Assembly: GCF_026427775.1 (NCBI RefSeq) | Contig: NZ_CP044532.1 | Coordinates: 1,984,001-2,048,000, forward strand | Reading direction: 5' to 3' | Source: Arthrobacter sp. CDRTa11 | GTDB taxonomy: Bacteria > Actinomycetota > Actinomycetes > Actinomycetales > Micrococcaceae | DNA length: 64,000 nt | In this document: positions 8,318-19,771 of the stretch, piece by piece | How positions within the stretch are numbered: position 1 is the first letter of the stretch | How the letters are laid out: every line of letters starts with the position of its first letter | Notes under the pieces: model-generated | Seen by the model: the letters and a program-made list of their open reading frames with translations, nothing else | The model's database searches: none | Told to the model about the DNA's origin: nothing | Translations under genes and position numbers: made by a program

Positions 8318-9765
8318 ACACCAAGACCCAGACCGCTTCGCATTCAGCCGCTACCCATTCAGCCGCTTCCCATCCGGCCCCTGAGGCGCTGACGGAACTG
8401 GTGCTCGACGTCGGACCCGTGGCCCACGGCGGGCACTGCGTGGCACGGCACGAAGGCAGGGTGATTTTTGTCCGCCACGGCATCCCCGGCGAGAAAGTCC
8501 GGGTCCGGGTGACGGAGGCAGGGGAGACGGCCAAGTTTTGGCGTGCCGACGTAGTGGAGGTTCTGGACGCCTCGCCGGACCGGGTGGAGCACTTTTGGCA
8601 CCTTGCTGACGCGCGGCGCGCCTGGAATGCCGGGCACCCGCCCGTCGGCGGAGCTGAGTTCGGCCACATCACGCTGTCCCGCCAGCGGGCCCTCAAATCC
8701 GCGGTGCTGGCCGAACAGCTCAAGCGGCTCGCCGGCGTCGAACTTCCCCCGGCGGGTGCCGCAACCCATGAGAATGAAGCGAACACCGGCACGCCGGTGG
8801 AGGCCGTGGGCAGCCGGTCAGGCGAGAACCCAACATCCGACGCCGGCGCCGGCCTTGAGTGGCGGACCCGGGCCAGTTTTTCTGTCACCACCGGCGGGAA
8901 ACTGGGCATGCACGCCCACCGCTCCGACCAGATCATCCCCGTACGGGGGATGCCGCTCGCCGTCGACGGCATTAACCGGCTGCGCCTGTGGGACATCGAC
9001 CTGCAGGGCATCGACCGGGTGGAGGTGGCCGCGCCGGCTAACGGCTCACGCCCCCTGGTGCTGCTCTCCCCGGCGCCGGGCACCAAACCCAAGCGGCTCA
9101 GCGCCATCGTTGCCCAGCTGCCCAACGACGTTTCCGTGGCCAGCTTCGACCCCCTGAAGGACGAGATCCGGCAACTGCGTGGCCGGACCTGGGTACAGGA
9201 GACCGCCGCCGGGCACGACTACCGCATCACGGGGGCCGGCTTCTGGCAGATTCACCGCGACGCGCCCGAAGCACTTGTGGGGGCCGTCACAGAATTCCTC
9301 CGCGGCGGCGGCTTCCTGGAGCCAGGCTCAGTGGTGGCGGATCTGTACGCCGGGGCCGGCCTGTTCACCGCACCCCTGGCGGACGCGGTGGGGGAGACGG
9401 GCTCCGTTCTCTCTATCGAAGGCGCACCGGGAACCAGCCGGGACGCACGCAAAAACCTGCATAACGCGCCGCAGGTGGAGATTGTGCAGGGGCGGGTTGA
9501 GCGCGTCCTGCGCCAGAAACCACGGGAATTTGACGCGGTGCTGCTGGATCCGCCCCGGGCAGGCGCCGGAAAAGCAGTGGTCAGCCAGCTGATCGCCGCC
9601 GGGCCGCGTGCCATCGTCTATGTGTCCTGCGACCCCGCATCCTTTGCGCGTGATCTGGGTTACTTCCAGCAGGGGGGATGGTCCCTTGCCGGGCTGCGGG
9701 CGTTTGATCTGTACCCGCACACCCACCACCTGGAGACTGTCGCATTGCTGACGCCAGCCCGCTGA
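8314..9765 (+). CDS. TRAM-domain class I SAM-dependent RNA methyltransferase (TrmA/RlmD family)
   Basis: A 483-residue protein starting at the ATG that overlaps the previous stop. After a Ser/His/Ala-rich leader come an N-terminal TRAM RNA-binding domain (about 30-90), an insert, and a Rossmann methyltransferase domain from about residue 320 with the SAM motif DLYAGAGLFTAPLA, the DPPRAG motif and the catalytic SCDPASFARDL cysteine. This is the m5U-methyltransferase pattern (TrmA, RlmC, RlmD). The four-cysteine Fe-S site of RlmD is not evident in the N-terminal half. It is Rv2689c-like by position. Target uridine (tRNA or 23S rRNA) cannot be told from sequence. Confidence 0.88.
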   Translation: MNTKTQTASHSAATHSAASHPAPEALTELVLDVGPVAHGGHCVARHEGRVIFVRHGIPGEKVRVRVTEAGETAKFWRADVVEVLDASPDRVEHFWHLADARRAWNAGHPPVGGAEFGHITLSRQRALKSAVLAEQLKRLAGVELPPAGAATHENEANTGTPVEAVGSRSGENPTSDAGAGLEWRTRASFSVTTGGKLGMHAHRSDQIIPVRGMPLAVDGINRLRLWDIDLQGIDRVEVAAPANGSRPLVLLSPAPGTKPKRLSAIVAQLPNDVSVASFDPLKDEIRQLRGRTWVQETAAGHDYRITGAGFWQIHRDAPEALVGAVTEFLRGGGFLEPGSVVADLYAGAGLFTAPLADAVGETGSVLSIEGAPGTSRDARKNLHNAPQVEIVQGRVERVLRQKPREFDAVLLDPPRAGAGKAVVSQLIAAGPRAIVYVSCDPASFARDLGYFQQGGWSLAGLRAFDLYPHTHHLETVALLTPAR

Positions 9766-9856
9766 CGCCACCGCGATTTGCACTAGTATGGCGGTAGTAA
9801 TCCCACGTCGCGCTCCGTACTCACGGCTGGACAACCTGCAATTTTCCGGGCCTGCA

Positions 9857-9878
9857 CTAATTAGGCCTGCCTAACTAG
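9857..9878. promoter_or_regulatory. 22-bp palindrome upstream of acnA, candidate operator
   Basis: CTAATTAGGC and GCCTAACTAG face each other across a 2-bp centre with a single mismatch over ten pairs. It lies 53 nt before the acnA start in the only non-coding spacer of the region, where an aconitase repressor would bind. It is not an iron box: the TTAGG and CCTAA half-sites are 4 bp apart instead of 9. No regulator gene flanks it. Confidence 0.4.
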
Positions 9879-9930
9879 CAAGCGGTCTACCGCGCGACAA
9901 AGATGAAACTGTTGCGAGAGGAGTCCTGCG

Positions 9931-12741
<2,811 letters not shown>

Positions 12742-12767
12742 CGGATTCTGAACCTGCAGCACCCTTT

Positions 12768-12812
12768 CGAAGCCCCGGCCGGTCACCGACCAGCCGGGGC
12801 TTCGGCTTTGCA
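12768..12812 (+). terminator. Rho-independent-like terminator after acnA
   Basis: A perfect 12-bp stem (CGAAGCCCCGGC at 12768-12779 with its complement at 12793-12804) and a 13-nt loop, followed by a T-containing tail (GCTTTGCATTT). It separates acnA from dxs. Confidence 0.75.
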
Positions 12813-12867
12813 TTTCAGCCGAGGCGTTAGAGTTAATAGGCACGTCTACCACCCGAAGGAGGGGTCA

Positions 12868-14841
12868 TTGGGAATCTTGGACACCATCCGGAATCCGCAG
12901 GACCTGAACGAGTTGTCCCCCCGGCAGCTGGAGGAACTGGCCGCTGAGATCAGGACTTTCCTGATCACCAACGTCTCCCAGACAGGTGGACACCTCGGCC
13001 CCAACCTCGGCGTTGTGGAGCTCACCCTCGCAGTGCACCGCATCTTCGACTCGCCGCACGACAGCCTGGTGTTCGACACCGGCCATCAGTCTTATGTGCA
13101 CAAGCTCCTCACAGGCCGCCAGGACTTCAGCACCCTGCGCCAACAGGGCGGCATGTCCGGTTACCCGTCGCGGGCCGAGTCCGAACATGACATCGTGGAA
13201 AGTTCGCACGCCTCCTCCTCGCTGTCCTGGGCCGACGGCATCTCCCGGGCCCGCCAGCTGACAGGTGAGGGTGACCGCTTCGTTGTTGCCGTCGTCGGGG
13301 ACGGTGCGCTGACCGGCGGGATGGCATGGGAAGCCATCAACAACATCGCTGCCGACAAGCGCCGCCGGGTGGTCATTGTGGTCAACGACAACGGCCGCTC
13401 CTACGCGCCAACGGTAGGCGGGTTCGCTGACTACCTCGCGTCCCTCCGTCCCACCATCGACTCCTTCCGCGCCGCGCCGGCCTACGAGGGCGTTATGGAC
13501 TGGTGGAAGCGGAAGCTTCAAAACGGCGGGCCTGTCGGCCAGTTCACGTACAAGAGCCTGCATGCCATGAAAAAGGGCATCAAGGACTGGTGGGCGCCGC
13601 AGGGAATGTTCGAAGACCTCGGCATGAAGTACATCGGCCCGGTGGACGGGCACAACCTCCAGGCCATGGAGCATGCGCTGTCCACCGCCCGGAACTACGG
13701 CGGCCCCGTCATTGTGCACGCCATGACCGAAAAGGGGCACGGCTACGCACCGGCCCGCGCCCATGAAGCAGACCAGTTCCATGCAGTGGGAATCATCGAC
13801 CCGGAAACAGGCGAAGCCACCGGCGCCGCCGGTGCCCAGTCCTGGACCTCCGTGTTCGCCGATGAGATCGCCGCGATTGCCGATGAACGCCAGGACATCG
13901 TTGGCATCACCGGCGCCATGCTGATTCCGGTGGGGCTGCACAAGTTCGCGGCGAAGCACCCGGAGCGGGTGTTCGACGTGGGTATCGCCGAACAGCACGC
14001 ACTCACCTCCGCTGCGGGCATGGCCTTTGGCGGGCTCCACCCGGTGGTGGCCGTGTACGCCACTTTCCTGAACCGCGCCTTCGACCAGCTCCTGATGGAC
14101 GTGGCACTGCATAAGGCAGGCGTCACCATCGTCCTGGACCGGGCCGGTGTGACAGGCCCCGACGGCGCCAGCCACCACGGCATGTGGGACATGTCCATGG
14201 TCCAGATCGTGCCGGGGCTGCACCTCGCTGCCCCCCGCGATGCGTCCCGCCTGCGGGAGGAACTCCGCGAGGCAGTCGCCATCAGCGGGGCGCCCAGCGT
14301 GGTGCGCTACTCCAAGGGGACAGTCGGAGCCGAAGTGGAAGCCATTGAACGGCTCAACGACGGCGTGGATATCCTCGCCCGCAGGCCCTCGGGCTCCACC
14401 GAGAACGACGTCCTGATCGTCAGCGTCGGCGCCATGTCTGAACTTGCGCTGGACGTTTCCAACAGGCTCGGTGCCCAGGGAATCAGCACCACAGTGGTGG
14501 ATCCGCGCTGGGTTCTGCCCGTGCGGCGTTCCATCATTGCGTTGGCCTCCCGCCACCGGCTGGTGATCTGCATCGAGGACGGCGTGCGTGCCGGCGGTGT
14601 GGGCTCGCGCATCCGCCAGGAAATGCGGGCAGCAGGAGTGGACACTGCCCTGAACGAGGTTGGGCTGCCCGCCGAGTTCCTTGACCACGGCACCCGCAGC
14701 CAGGTACTGGAGCGCGCGGGCCTGACGGCCCAGCAGATCACCCACGACGTCGTGGCCCAGGTCCTGGGAACCAAGGTTCCCTTTGCGCGTCCCCTGCCCG
14801 GCCAGGAACACCCCACTACCGGCAGCCTGCCAATCCTGTGA
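12868..14841 (+). CDS. dxs: 1-deoxy-D-xylulose-5-phosphate synthase
   Basis: First step of the MEP isoprenoid pathway: condenses pyruvate and glyceraldehyde 3-phosphate using thiamine diphosphate. 657 residues. The ThDP/Mg motif [16 protein letters not shown] is at about 148-163, the transketolase pyrimidine-binding domain with [13 protein letters not shown] is at about 372-385, and a C-terminal transketolase domain follows. The TTG at 12868 is chosen over an upstream in-frame ATG (12808) because AAGGAGG sits 6 nt before it, and because the protein then begins [12 protein letters not shown] like other Dxs. A TAGAGT -10-like box lies at 12828-12833. It overlaps the DUF402 gene by 4 bp. Confidence 0.96.
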   Translation: MGILDTIRNPQDLNELSPRQLEELAAEIRTFLITNVSQTGGHLGPNLGVVELTLAVHRIFDSPHDSLVFDTGHQSYVHKLLTGRQDFSTLRQQGGMSGYPSRAESEHDIVESSHASSSLSWADGISRARQLTGEGDRFVVAVVGDGALTGGMAWEAINNIAADKRRRVVIVVNDNGRSYAPTVGGFADYLASLRPTIDSFRAAPAYEGVMDWWKRKLQNGGPVGQFTYKSLHAMKKGIKDWWAPQGMFEDLGMKYIGPVDGHNLQAMEHALSTARNYGGPVIVHAMTEKGHGYAPARAHEADQFHAVGIIDPETGEATGAAGAQSWTSVFADEIAAIADERQDIVGITGAMLIPVGLHKFAAKHPERVFDVGIAEQHALTSAAGMAFGGLHPVVAVYATFLNRAFDQLLMDVALHKAGVTIVLDRAGVTGPDGASHHGMWDMSMVQIVPGLHLAAPRDASRLREELREAVAISGAPSVVRYSKGTVGAEVEAIERLNDGVDILARRPSGSTENDVLIVSVGAMSELALDVSNRLGAQGISTTVVDPRWVLPVRRSIIALASRHRLVICIEDGVRAGGVGSRIRQEMRAAGVDTALNEVGLPAEFLDHGTRSQVLERAGLTAQQITHDVVAQVLGTKVPFARPLPGQEHPTTGSLPIL

Positions 14842-15455
14842 GGGAAGAGGACAGGCTCAAGTATCCGGGCGCGTCGGGGGACCGGGAGACTGAGCAGCAT
14901 CACCGCACCACCCGTGTGCCTTCAGGCCTTGAACCCGGGCAACTGGTGGTGGCGCGGAACAGGAAATGGAACGGCAAAGCCCACTGGGTGGTGCCGGGAC
15001 GCTACCTGGGCGAGGACAGTTTCGGATGGTGGATCTTCCAGGGGACCAACGAATTCTGCTCGCGGCCGGGGGCTGCGTTCTACGCGGAGTCCGATGCCGT
15101 CCTGCTCATTCCGCGCTCGGGCGACTGGGTGGCCACCTTCTACGATGACGCCCACCCCAACGGGGTCCGCGTGTACGTTGACGTGGCCGTTGCCCATGAG
15201 TGGGACACCATCCGGCCCGGGGTGACCGAGTTTCATGTCATCGACATGGACCTGGACGTGGTCCGCACGGCTGACCGCGGGGTCTACATCGACGACGAAG
15301 ACGAGTTTGCCGAGCACCGCCTCGCAATGAATTACCCGGCGCATCTGGTGGAATCCCTCCAGGCGGCCACCAACGAGCTCTATCAGGCCGTAAAGGCACA
15401 GCAGGCACCCTTCGACGGCACCGACGTCGACTGGTTCACGAAGGGACGCGCATGA
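14838..15455 (+). CDS. DUF402 family protein (FomD/Ntdp-like phosphatase fold)
   Basis: A 205-residue protein whose core (about 25-175) carries the DUF402 pattern: [45 protein letters not shown] and [10 protein letters not shown]. The Asp/Glu residues in the last three blocks are the metal ligands in characterised DUF402 enzymes, such as staphylococcal Ntdp (nucleoside tri/diphosphatase) and Streptomyces FomD (hydrolysis of a nucleotidyl phosphonate). So a nucleotide phosphohydrolase is likely, with substrate unknown. GTG start overlapping the dxs stop by 4 bp, and its own stop overlaps the next gene by 4 bp: the three genes look like one translationally coupled unit. Confidence 0.85.
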   Translation: MREEDRLKYPGASGDRETEQHHRTTRVPSGLEPGQLVVARNRKWNGKAHWVVPGRYLGEDSFGWWIFQGTNEFCSRPGAAFYAESDAVLLIPRSGDWVATFYDDAHPNGVRVYVDVAVAHEWDTIRPGVTEFHVIDMDLDVVRTADRGVYIDDEDEFAEHRLAMNYPAHLVESLQAATNELYQAVKAQQAPFDGTDVDWFTKGRA

Positions 15456-16012
15456 GCGGAATTATCAGGGTCTACAAACGCGACGACGAGGGAGTACTGC
15501 ACTTCCGGGAGGGCTGGTTCGACGAGGACTACAGCCAGTTCGTCATGAACTACGGCGTGGTGGGCCACCAGAGCAAGACCGAAGAGACGGACGTTGCCGA
15601 CGCCGAGGCAGCGGAGGGCCTGATGGCTGCGTTTGCCGTGCAGTGCGCGGAGGACGGCTACGCCGAGATTCCCGACGAAGAGCAGTCCTGGGTGGTGGCC
15701 CAGTTCGCGCTGAAGACCAAGGACGGCACCGACCGCGACCGGTACCTTGAGGAAAAGGCGAAGGATGCCCTCATCAGCCATCTGGCCTGGCGCGGGCTGG
15801 GGACCGTGGAGCGCTCCGAATTCAGCGAGTACAAGCTGAACATCTTCTGCCTCTGCCCGGACGTGAACAAGGCAGTCAACGCCATCAAAGTCTGCAGCCG
15901 CGGCGAGGACCTGGACTTCACCAAGCTCAGCATCGGTGCCGCGCCCTACAACGAGCCGGGCAACTTCAAGCTCAAGCATACGGCGAAGCCCGCCAACAGC
16001 TTCAGCCTCTAG
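15452..16012 (+). CDS. Uncharacterised 186-residue acidic protein
   Basis: No family recognised. A soluble, acidic protein with no signal peptide or membrane helix. Visible elements are an N-terminal strand [10 protein letters not shown], a WFDEDYSQFVMNYGVVGHQ block, Asp/Glu-rich helices in the middle, and a C-terminal region with NIFCLCPDVNKAVNAIKVC and the small-residue tail AKPANSFSL. Its ATG overlaps the DUF402 stop by 4 bp, so it is very likely made together with the DUF402 protein. Composition matches its neighbours, so there is no sign of recent transfer. Confidence 0.8.
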   Translation: MSGIIRVYKRDDEGVLHFREGWFDEDYSQFVMNYGVVGHQSKTEETDVADAEAAEGLMAAFAVQCAEDGYAEIPDEEQSWVVAQFALKTKDGTDRDRYLEEKAKDALISHLAWRGLGTVERSEFSEYKLNIFCLCPDVNKAVNAIKVCSRGEDLDFTKLSIGAAPYNEPGNFKLKHTAKPANSFSL

Positions 16013-16020
16013 GTGGTTCC

Positions 16021-16998
16021 GTGACTGAATACCGGCGGCTTGGAAATTCCGGACTGACCGTCTCCGTTGTGGGGCTGGGCTGCAACAACCTGGGCCGTGC
16101 CCATACGGCGACGGAATCGCAGGAGGGGACGGACGCCGTCGTGCATGCAGCGCTCGACGCCGGGGTGACCCTTTTCGACGTCGCTGACACGTACGGCCGC
16201 GAACCCGGTCTCAGCGAAACCATGCTGGGCAAGGCCCTCGCCGGCAGGCGGAACGAGGCCGTGGTGGCCACCAAATTCGGGATGGACATGCGCGGGGCCA
16301 ACGGCCCGGACTTCGGTGCCAGGGGCTCACGCCGGTACATTATCCAGGCGGCGGAAGCATCGCTTCGCCGGCTGGGGACGGAGTGGATCGACCTTTACCA
16401 GTTCCACACCCCCGACCCGCTGACCCCGATCGACGAAACACTGTCCGCGCTGGACCACCTGGTGGCCAGCGGCAAGGTCCGCTACATCGGGCACTCGAAC
16501 CGCGCCGGCTGGCAAATCGCCGAGGCGGAGTATGTGGCACGGGCCGGCGGCGGGGCGCGCTTTATCTCCACCCAGAACCATTACAACCTGCTGGATCGGC
16601 GGGCAGAGCTGGAGGTCACCCCGGCCGCGGAGGCGTACGGCCTGGGCGTCCTGCCCTACTTCCCGCTGGCCAACGGGCTCCTGACTGGAAAGTACTCCCC
16701 GGATACTGCCCCGGCCGGATCGCGGCTCAGCCATACCAGGACCCATCTGGTGCACAACGCGGACTGGGACCAGCTGGGGCGCTTCACGGCGTTTGCTGCC
16801 GAGCGTGGCCTGACCGAGGTCCAGGTTGCCTTTTCGTGGCTGGCGGCCCAGCGGTCTGTTTCCAGCGTCATAGCCGGCGCCACCAAGCCTGAGCAGGTCC
16901 GGCAGAACGCCGGGGCGGTTGCCTGGGTGCCGGGGCCGGAGGACCTGACGGAACTGGATGACATCTTCCCGGCCGTCCCCAAAGTGGCACTTTTCTAG
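16021..16998 (+). CDS. Aldo/keto reductase
   Basis: A 325-residue NADPH-dependent reductase of the AKR superfamily (probably the 11/12-like potassium-channel beta-type branch). The catalytic tetrad is visible: Asp and Tyr in FDVADTYGREPGLSE (about 50-65), Lys in VVATKFGMD (about 84) and His in LYQFHTPDP (about 128). The C-terminal NADP-binding segment includes SSVIAGATKPEQVRQN. GTG start at 16021, 8 nt after the previous stop. It is followed 12 nt later by the nucleoside hydrolase gene, so both may belong to the same transcript. Substrate is unknown. Confidence 0.88.
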   Translation: MTEYRRLGNSGLTVSVVGLGCNNLGRAHTATESQEGTDAVVHAALDAGVTLFDVADTYGREPGLSETMLGKALAGRRNEAVVATKFGMDMRGANGPDFGARGSRRYIIQAAEASLRRLGTEWIDLYQFHTPDPLTPIDETLSALDHLVASGKVRYIGHSNRAGWQIAEAEYVARAGGGARFISTQNHYNLLDRRAELEVTPAAEAYGLGVLPYFPLANGLLTGKYSPDTAPAGSRLSHTRTHLVHNADWDQLGRFTAFAAERGLTEVQVAFSWLAAQRSVSSVIAGATKPEQVRQNAGAVAWVPGPEDLTELDDIFPAVPKVALF

Positions 16999-17010
16999 AG
17001 GAGAACACCA

Positions 17011-18066
17011 GTGATCAGCCTCCTGCTGGACGTGGACACCGGAATCGATGACGCCGTGGCGCTGGCCTATCTGGCGTCACTGCCGGACGTTGAGTTCGTG
17101 GCCGTCACGGCGTCGGCGGGCAATGCCGGTGTCCATCAGGTGGCCCAAAATACCCTGGCACTGCTGGAACTGTGCGGGCGCCATGGCGTGGAAGTGGCCG
17201 TGGGGGCGGAAGCCCCGCTTGAGGTTCCGCTGGTGACCACACCCGAAACCCACGGTCCTCAGGGGCTGGGGCACGCGGTCCTGCCACCGCCGTCGGGGTC
17301 CGTTTCCGAACGGGACGCCGCGGACCTGTGGGTCGAGGCGGCCCGTGCCCGCCCGGGGGAGCTGACTGCCCTCATCACTGCACCGTTAACGAACTTCGCC
17401 CTGGCCATCCGCCGTGAGCCGCGCCTGCCGGAGCTCCTGCGCAGGACGGTCATCATGGGCGGCAGCTTCTACCACCAGGGCAACACCACGCCCCTGGCTG
17501 AGTGGAACACACACGTGGATCCGCACGCCGCCAAAGAGGTGTACGCGGCCTACCGCGGCCTTCCTGAGGAGCAGCTGCCCATCGTCTGCTCCCTGGACAC
17601 CACCGAGCGGATCGAGCTCCGGCCGGAGCATGTGCGCCGGCTGGCTGAGGCGGCAGGCTGCGCCGTGGAGGAGCTGGTGCTGCCGGACCAGCCCGAGGGC
17701 CTTCGGAGCACGTCTGGCAATGAACTGGTCCGTCAGCTCTCCGACGCCCTGCGCTTCTACTTCGAATTCCACCGCCGCTACGATCAGGGCTACGTGGCAC
17801 ACATCCACGACTTTTTCGCCGCCGGCGTCGCGGCCGGGACCCTTGAATACTCCACCCGGCCGGCCACTGTGGATGTCGAGACGGAATCCCCACTCCTGAT
17901 CGGGACCACGGTGGCGGACTTCCGCAACCTGTGGGGCCATCCGGCCAACGCCAGGATCGTGTCCGACAACAATCCGGCGGCAGCCTTCGATGAACTGGTG
18001 GCTTCTGTCGGCGGGCTGGCGCGCAGGCTGGCTGACGGGGATGGCGCCCGGCGGGCCAGGCGCTAA
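17011..18066 (+). CDS. Inosine-uridine-type nucleoside N-ribohydrolase
   Basis: Cleaves the N-glycosidic bond of a ribonucleoside to give base and ribose. 351 residues. The Ca2+-binding DVDTGIDDA motif at 6-14, the EWNTHVDPHAAKEVY block (about 163-177) and the late HIHDFFAAG motif contributing a metal-binding Asp are the hallmarks of the IunH/RihA fold. GTG start with AGGAGA 9 nt upstream. It precedes an ECF transporter on the same strand (135-nt spacer), suggesting that base or nucleoside uptake and cleavage are linked. A comparable pairing of nucleoside hydrolase and ECF transporter is known for queuosine salvage (QueK), but nothing here fixes the substrate. Confidence 0.9.
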   Translation: MISLLLDVDTGIDDAVALAYLASLPDVEFVAVTASAGNAGVHQVAQNTLALLELCGRHGVEVAVGAEAPLEVPLVTTPETHGPQGLGHAVLPPPSGSVSERDAADLWVEAARARPGELTALITAPLTNFALAIRREPRLPELLRRTVIMGGSFYHQGNTTPLAEWNTHVDPHAAKEVYAAYRGLPEEQLPIVCSLDTTERIELRPEHVRRLAEAAGCAVEELVLPDQPEGLRSTSGNELVRQLSDALRFYFEFHRRYDQGYVAHIHDFFAAGVAAGTLEYSTRPATVDVETESPLLIGTTVADFRNLWGHPANARIVSDNNPAAAFDELVASVGGLARRLADGDGARRARR

Positions 18067-18122
18067 ACTGTTGAGCGGTCCGGGGGAGCGGCAACGCCGG
18101 CCGGTCCGCTGCCGAGGTGACA

Positions 18123-18171
18123 TAGGCAGCTGAATGCACAGCCCTGAAGGCCATCCGGCCTTCAGAGCCTG
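18123..18171 (+). ncRNA. Compact three-way-junction leader upstream of ECF S component (candidate cis-regulatory RNA)
   Basis: In the 135-nt spacer before the S-component gene, three nested helices can form: P1 AGGC/GCCT (18124-18127 with 18167-18170), P2 GCTG/CAGC (18129-18132 with 18139-18142, 6-nt loop) and P3, a perfect 9-bp stem CTGAAGGCC/GGCCTTCAG with a 4-nt loop (18144-18165). It ends about 31 nt before the ATG. It matches no riboswitch consensus I know: the TPP box and cobalamin box are absent. No U-run follows, so if regulatory it would act on translation or as a processing site. Confidence 0.4.
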
Positions 18172-18201
18172 AGTCTTTACCTGAACCCTTGAAGGAACAC
18201 C

Positions 18202-19011
18202 ATGTCATCCTCGTCCCTGACGCTGCCCGAAACCACCCAGGCAGCCGCGCGAAAGCGCCGCATCCTGGAGATCCTCGGCGCAGCCGCCATCGCGGGAACC
18301 TACATCTATCTGGTGATGAACCAGCCGGCGGACATCGCCTCGGGGCCAGGGAGTGCGTCGGCCCTGATTGCCCTGTCAGGTTTCCTGGTGGGCGCCATCC
18401 TGCTGGTGGTGGCCGTACTGCCAACCCTTCCCACCACCACCGTGGTGCTGATCCCTGTGGCGCTGGTGCTGAACATCGTAATGGGCCAGTTTGTGGGCAG
18501 CACCCTGGTGCCCTTCTATCTCGACGCGATCGGAACGGTGCTGATCGCCGTCCTGGCAGGCCCGGCGGCAGGCGCGGCCACCGGTGCACTGAGCAGCATC
18601 GTCTGGTCCTTCTTCAATCCCACGGTCCTGCCTTTTGCCGCCGGCGCCGCCCTGATCGGATTCCTCGCCGGCCTGGCCGCACGCCACGGCTTCTTCCGCC
18701 GGTTCTACCTTGCCCCGGTGGCCGGTTTTATAACCGGCATCCTTGCCGGTGTGGTGTCGGCCCCGGTGGCCGCCTTCGTGTTTGGCGGCACGTCAGGGGT
18801 GGCCACCGGCGCCATAGTCAGTGCGTTCCGTGCCATGGGCGACACGCTCTTTGCCGCCGTCACTAAGCAGGCCCTGATCTCGGACCCCATGGACAAGGCC
18901 ATCGTGTTCACCATTGTTGCCCTGCTGGTGTATGCACTGCCGCGCAGGGTGACGTTCCAGTTCCCGTTTGTGCGGCAATTCCGGGTCCTGGCCGGACGCA
19001 AGGATTCCTAG
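18202..19011 (+). CDS. ECF transporter S component (substrate-binding membrane subunit)
   Basis: A 269-residue membrane protein with six or seven hydrophobic helices and a cytosolic Ala/Arg-rich N terminus (about 1-22). The block FYLDAIGTVLIAVLAGPAAG followed by a Gly/Ala-rich helix is typical of the ECF-S fold. It is the first gene of an S-T-A operon and would bind the vitamin-like or base-like solute. The sequence does not match ThiT, BioY, RibU or other well-known specificities that I can recognise. The preceding nucleoside hydrolase makes a nucleoside or nucleobase plausible. ATG 18202 with GAAGGAA about 7 nt upstream. Confidence 0.82.
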   Translation: MSSSSLTLPETTQAAARKRRILEILGAAAIAGTYIYLVMNQPADIASGPGSASALIALSGFLVGAILLVVAVLPTLPTTTVVLIPVALVLNIVMGQFVGSTLVPFYLDAIGTVLIAVLAGPAAGAATGALSSIVWSFFNPTVLPFAAGAALIGFLAGLAARHGFFRRFYLAPVAGFITGILAGVVSAPVAAFVFGGTSGVATGAIVSAFRAMGDTLFAAVTKQALISDPMDKAIVFTIVALLVYALPRRVTFQFPFVRQFRVLAGRKDS

Positions 19012-19771
19012 GCTGGGCCGGATCAGCCCGCTGACCCAGCTCACCGCCGTCGTCACCGCTGTAGTGGTGACGACGGCGGTGGGCCAGTGGGTTGTGTCGC
19101 TTTCCGTGCTGGCTGCAGCGGCAGCGATCACCGCCATTGCCGGGACGGCACGTGCCGTCGGGGCCGCGGCCGGCCTTGTCCTCCTGCCGCTCGCTGCGTC
19201 CCTGCTGCTGACCCATGGACTGTTCTTCCCCGAAGGCAACACCGTGCTCTGGACATTCGGCCCTGCCAGGCTCACGGCGGAAGGGCTTGGCGTTGCGGGA
19301 TCCCTGGCGTTGAGGGCAGCGGTACTGGTGGTCCTCCTGCTAACGCTCTCCTTCAGCATTCAGCCGGCGGACATCATGGCCCTGTGTGCGAAACACGGCG
19401 TCCCTGCCCAGTTGGGCTTTGTGCTCTGCTCCACCCTCACCATCGCGCCGCAGATCAAGCGGCGGGTCCAGCGGATCCGGGAGGCACAGCAGCTCCGGGG
19501 CCTGTACTCGGGCAATTCGCTTCCGGCCCGGCTGGCCTCCTTCCGTGTACTGGCCCTTCCGCTCCTGCTCTCCCTGCTCCACGACGCCGGCCAGCGCGCC
19601 GCTGCCCTGGAAACCCGGGGGTTCGGGGGCACCGCAGCCCGGACCAGCCTGCGGGCGGTCCCTGATTCGAGGTTCCAGTCAGTTCTCCGCTGGTCCCTGC
19701 TGGCCGGAACGGCGGTCTTCCTGGTCCTGTGGTTCGGACCGGGGGGAGGCAGCGGTGCGCCTCAGCCTTAG
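18968..19771 (+). CDS. ECF transporter T component (energy-coupling transmembrane subunit)
   Basis: The scaffold subunit coupling the ATPases to the S component. About 250-267 residues, with hydrophobic helices at about 25-45, 50-75, 80-100, 115-135 and 240-260, and a long amphipathic cytosolic region. That region carries the two coupling motifs with small-Arg-Gly character (QQLRGL near 173 and ETRGFGG near 219) that dock onto the ATPases. The only standard start keeping the first helix is TTG 18968, which overlaps the S gene by 44 bp; a non-standard CTG at 19013 just after the S stop is the alternative. The 3' end overlaps the ATPase gene by 17 bp. Confidence 0.82.
   Translation: MCGNSGSWPDARIPRLGRISPLTQLTAVVTAVVVTTAVGQWVVSLSVLAAAAAITAIAGTARAVGAAAGLVLLPLAASLLLTHGLFFPEGNTVLWTFGPARLTAEGLGVAGSLALRAAVLVVLLLTLSFSIQPADIMALCAKHGVPAQLGFVLCSTLTIAPQIKRRVQRIREAQQLRGLYSGNSLPARLASFRVLALPLLLSLLHDAGQRAAALETRGFGGTAARTSLRAVPDSRFQSVLRWSLLAGTAVFLVLWFGPGGGSGAPQP

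Noticed and set aside
9857..9878. Iron box (DtxR/IdeR site) upstream of acnA
   Set aside because: TTAGG and CCTAA are present but 4 bp apart, whereas the iron box needs 9 bp and a TTAG/CTAA centre.
18067..18201. TPP riboswitch before the ECF transporter
   Set aside because: An ACCTGAACCC stretch recalls the TPP box but the CTGAGA and GGTAATGCCAGC elements are missing.
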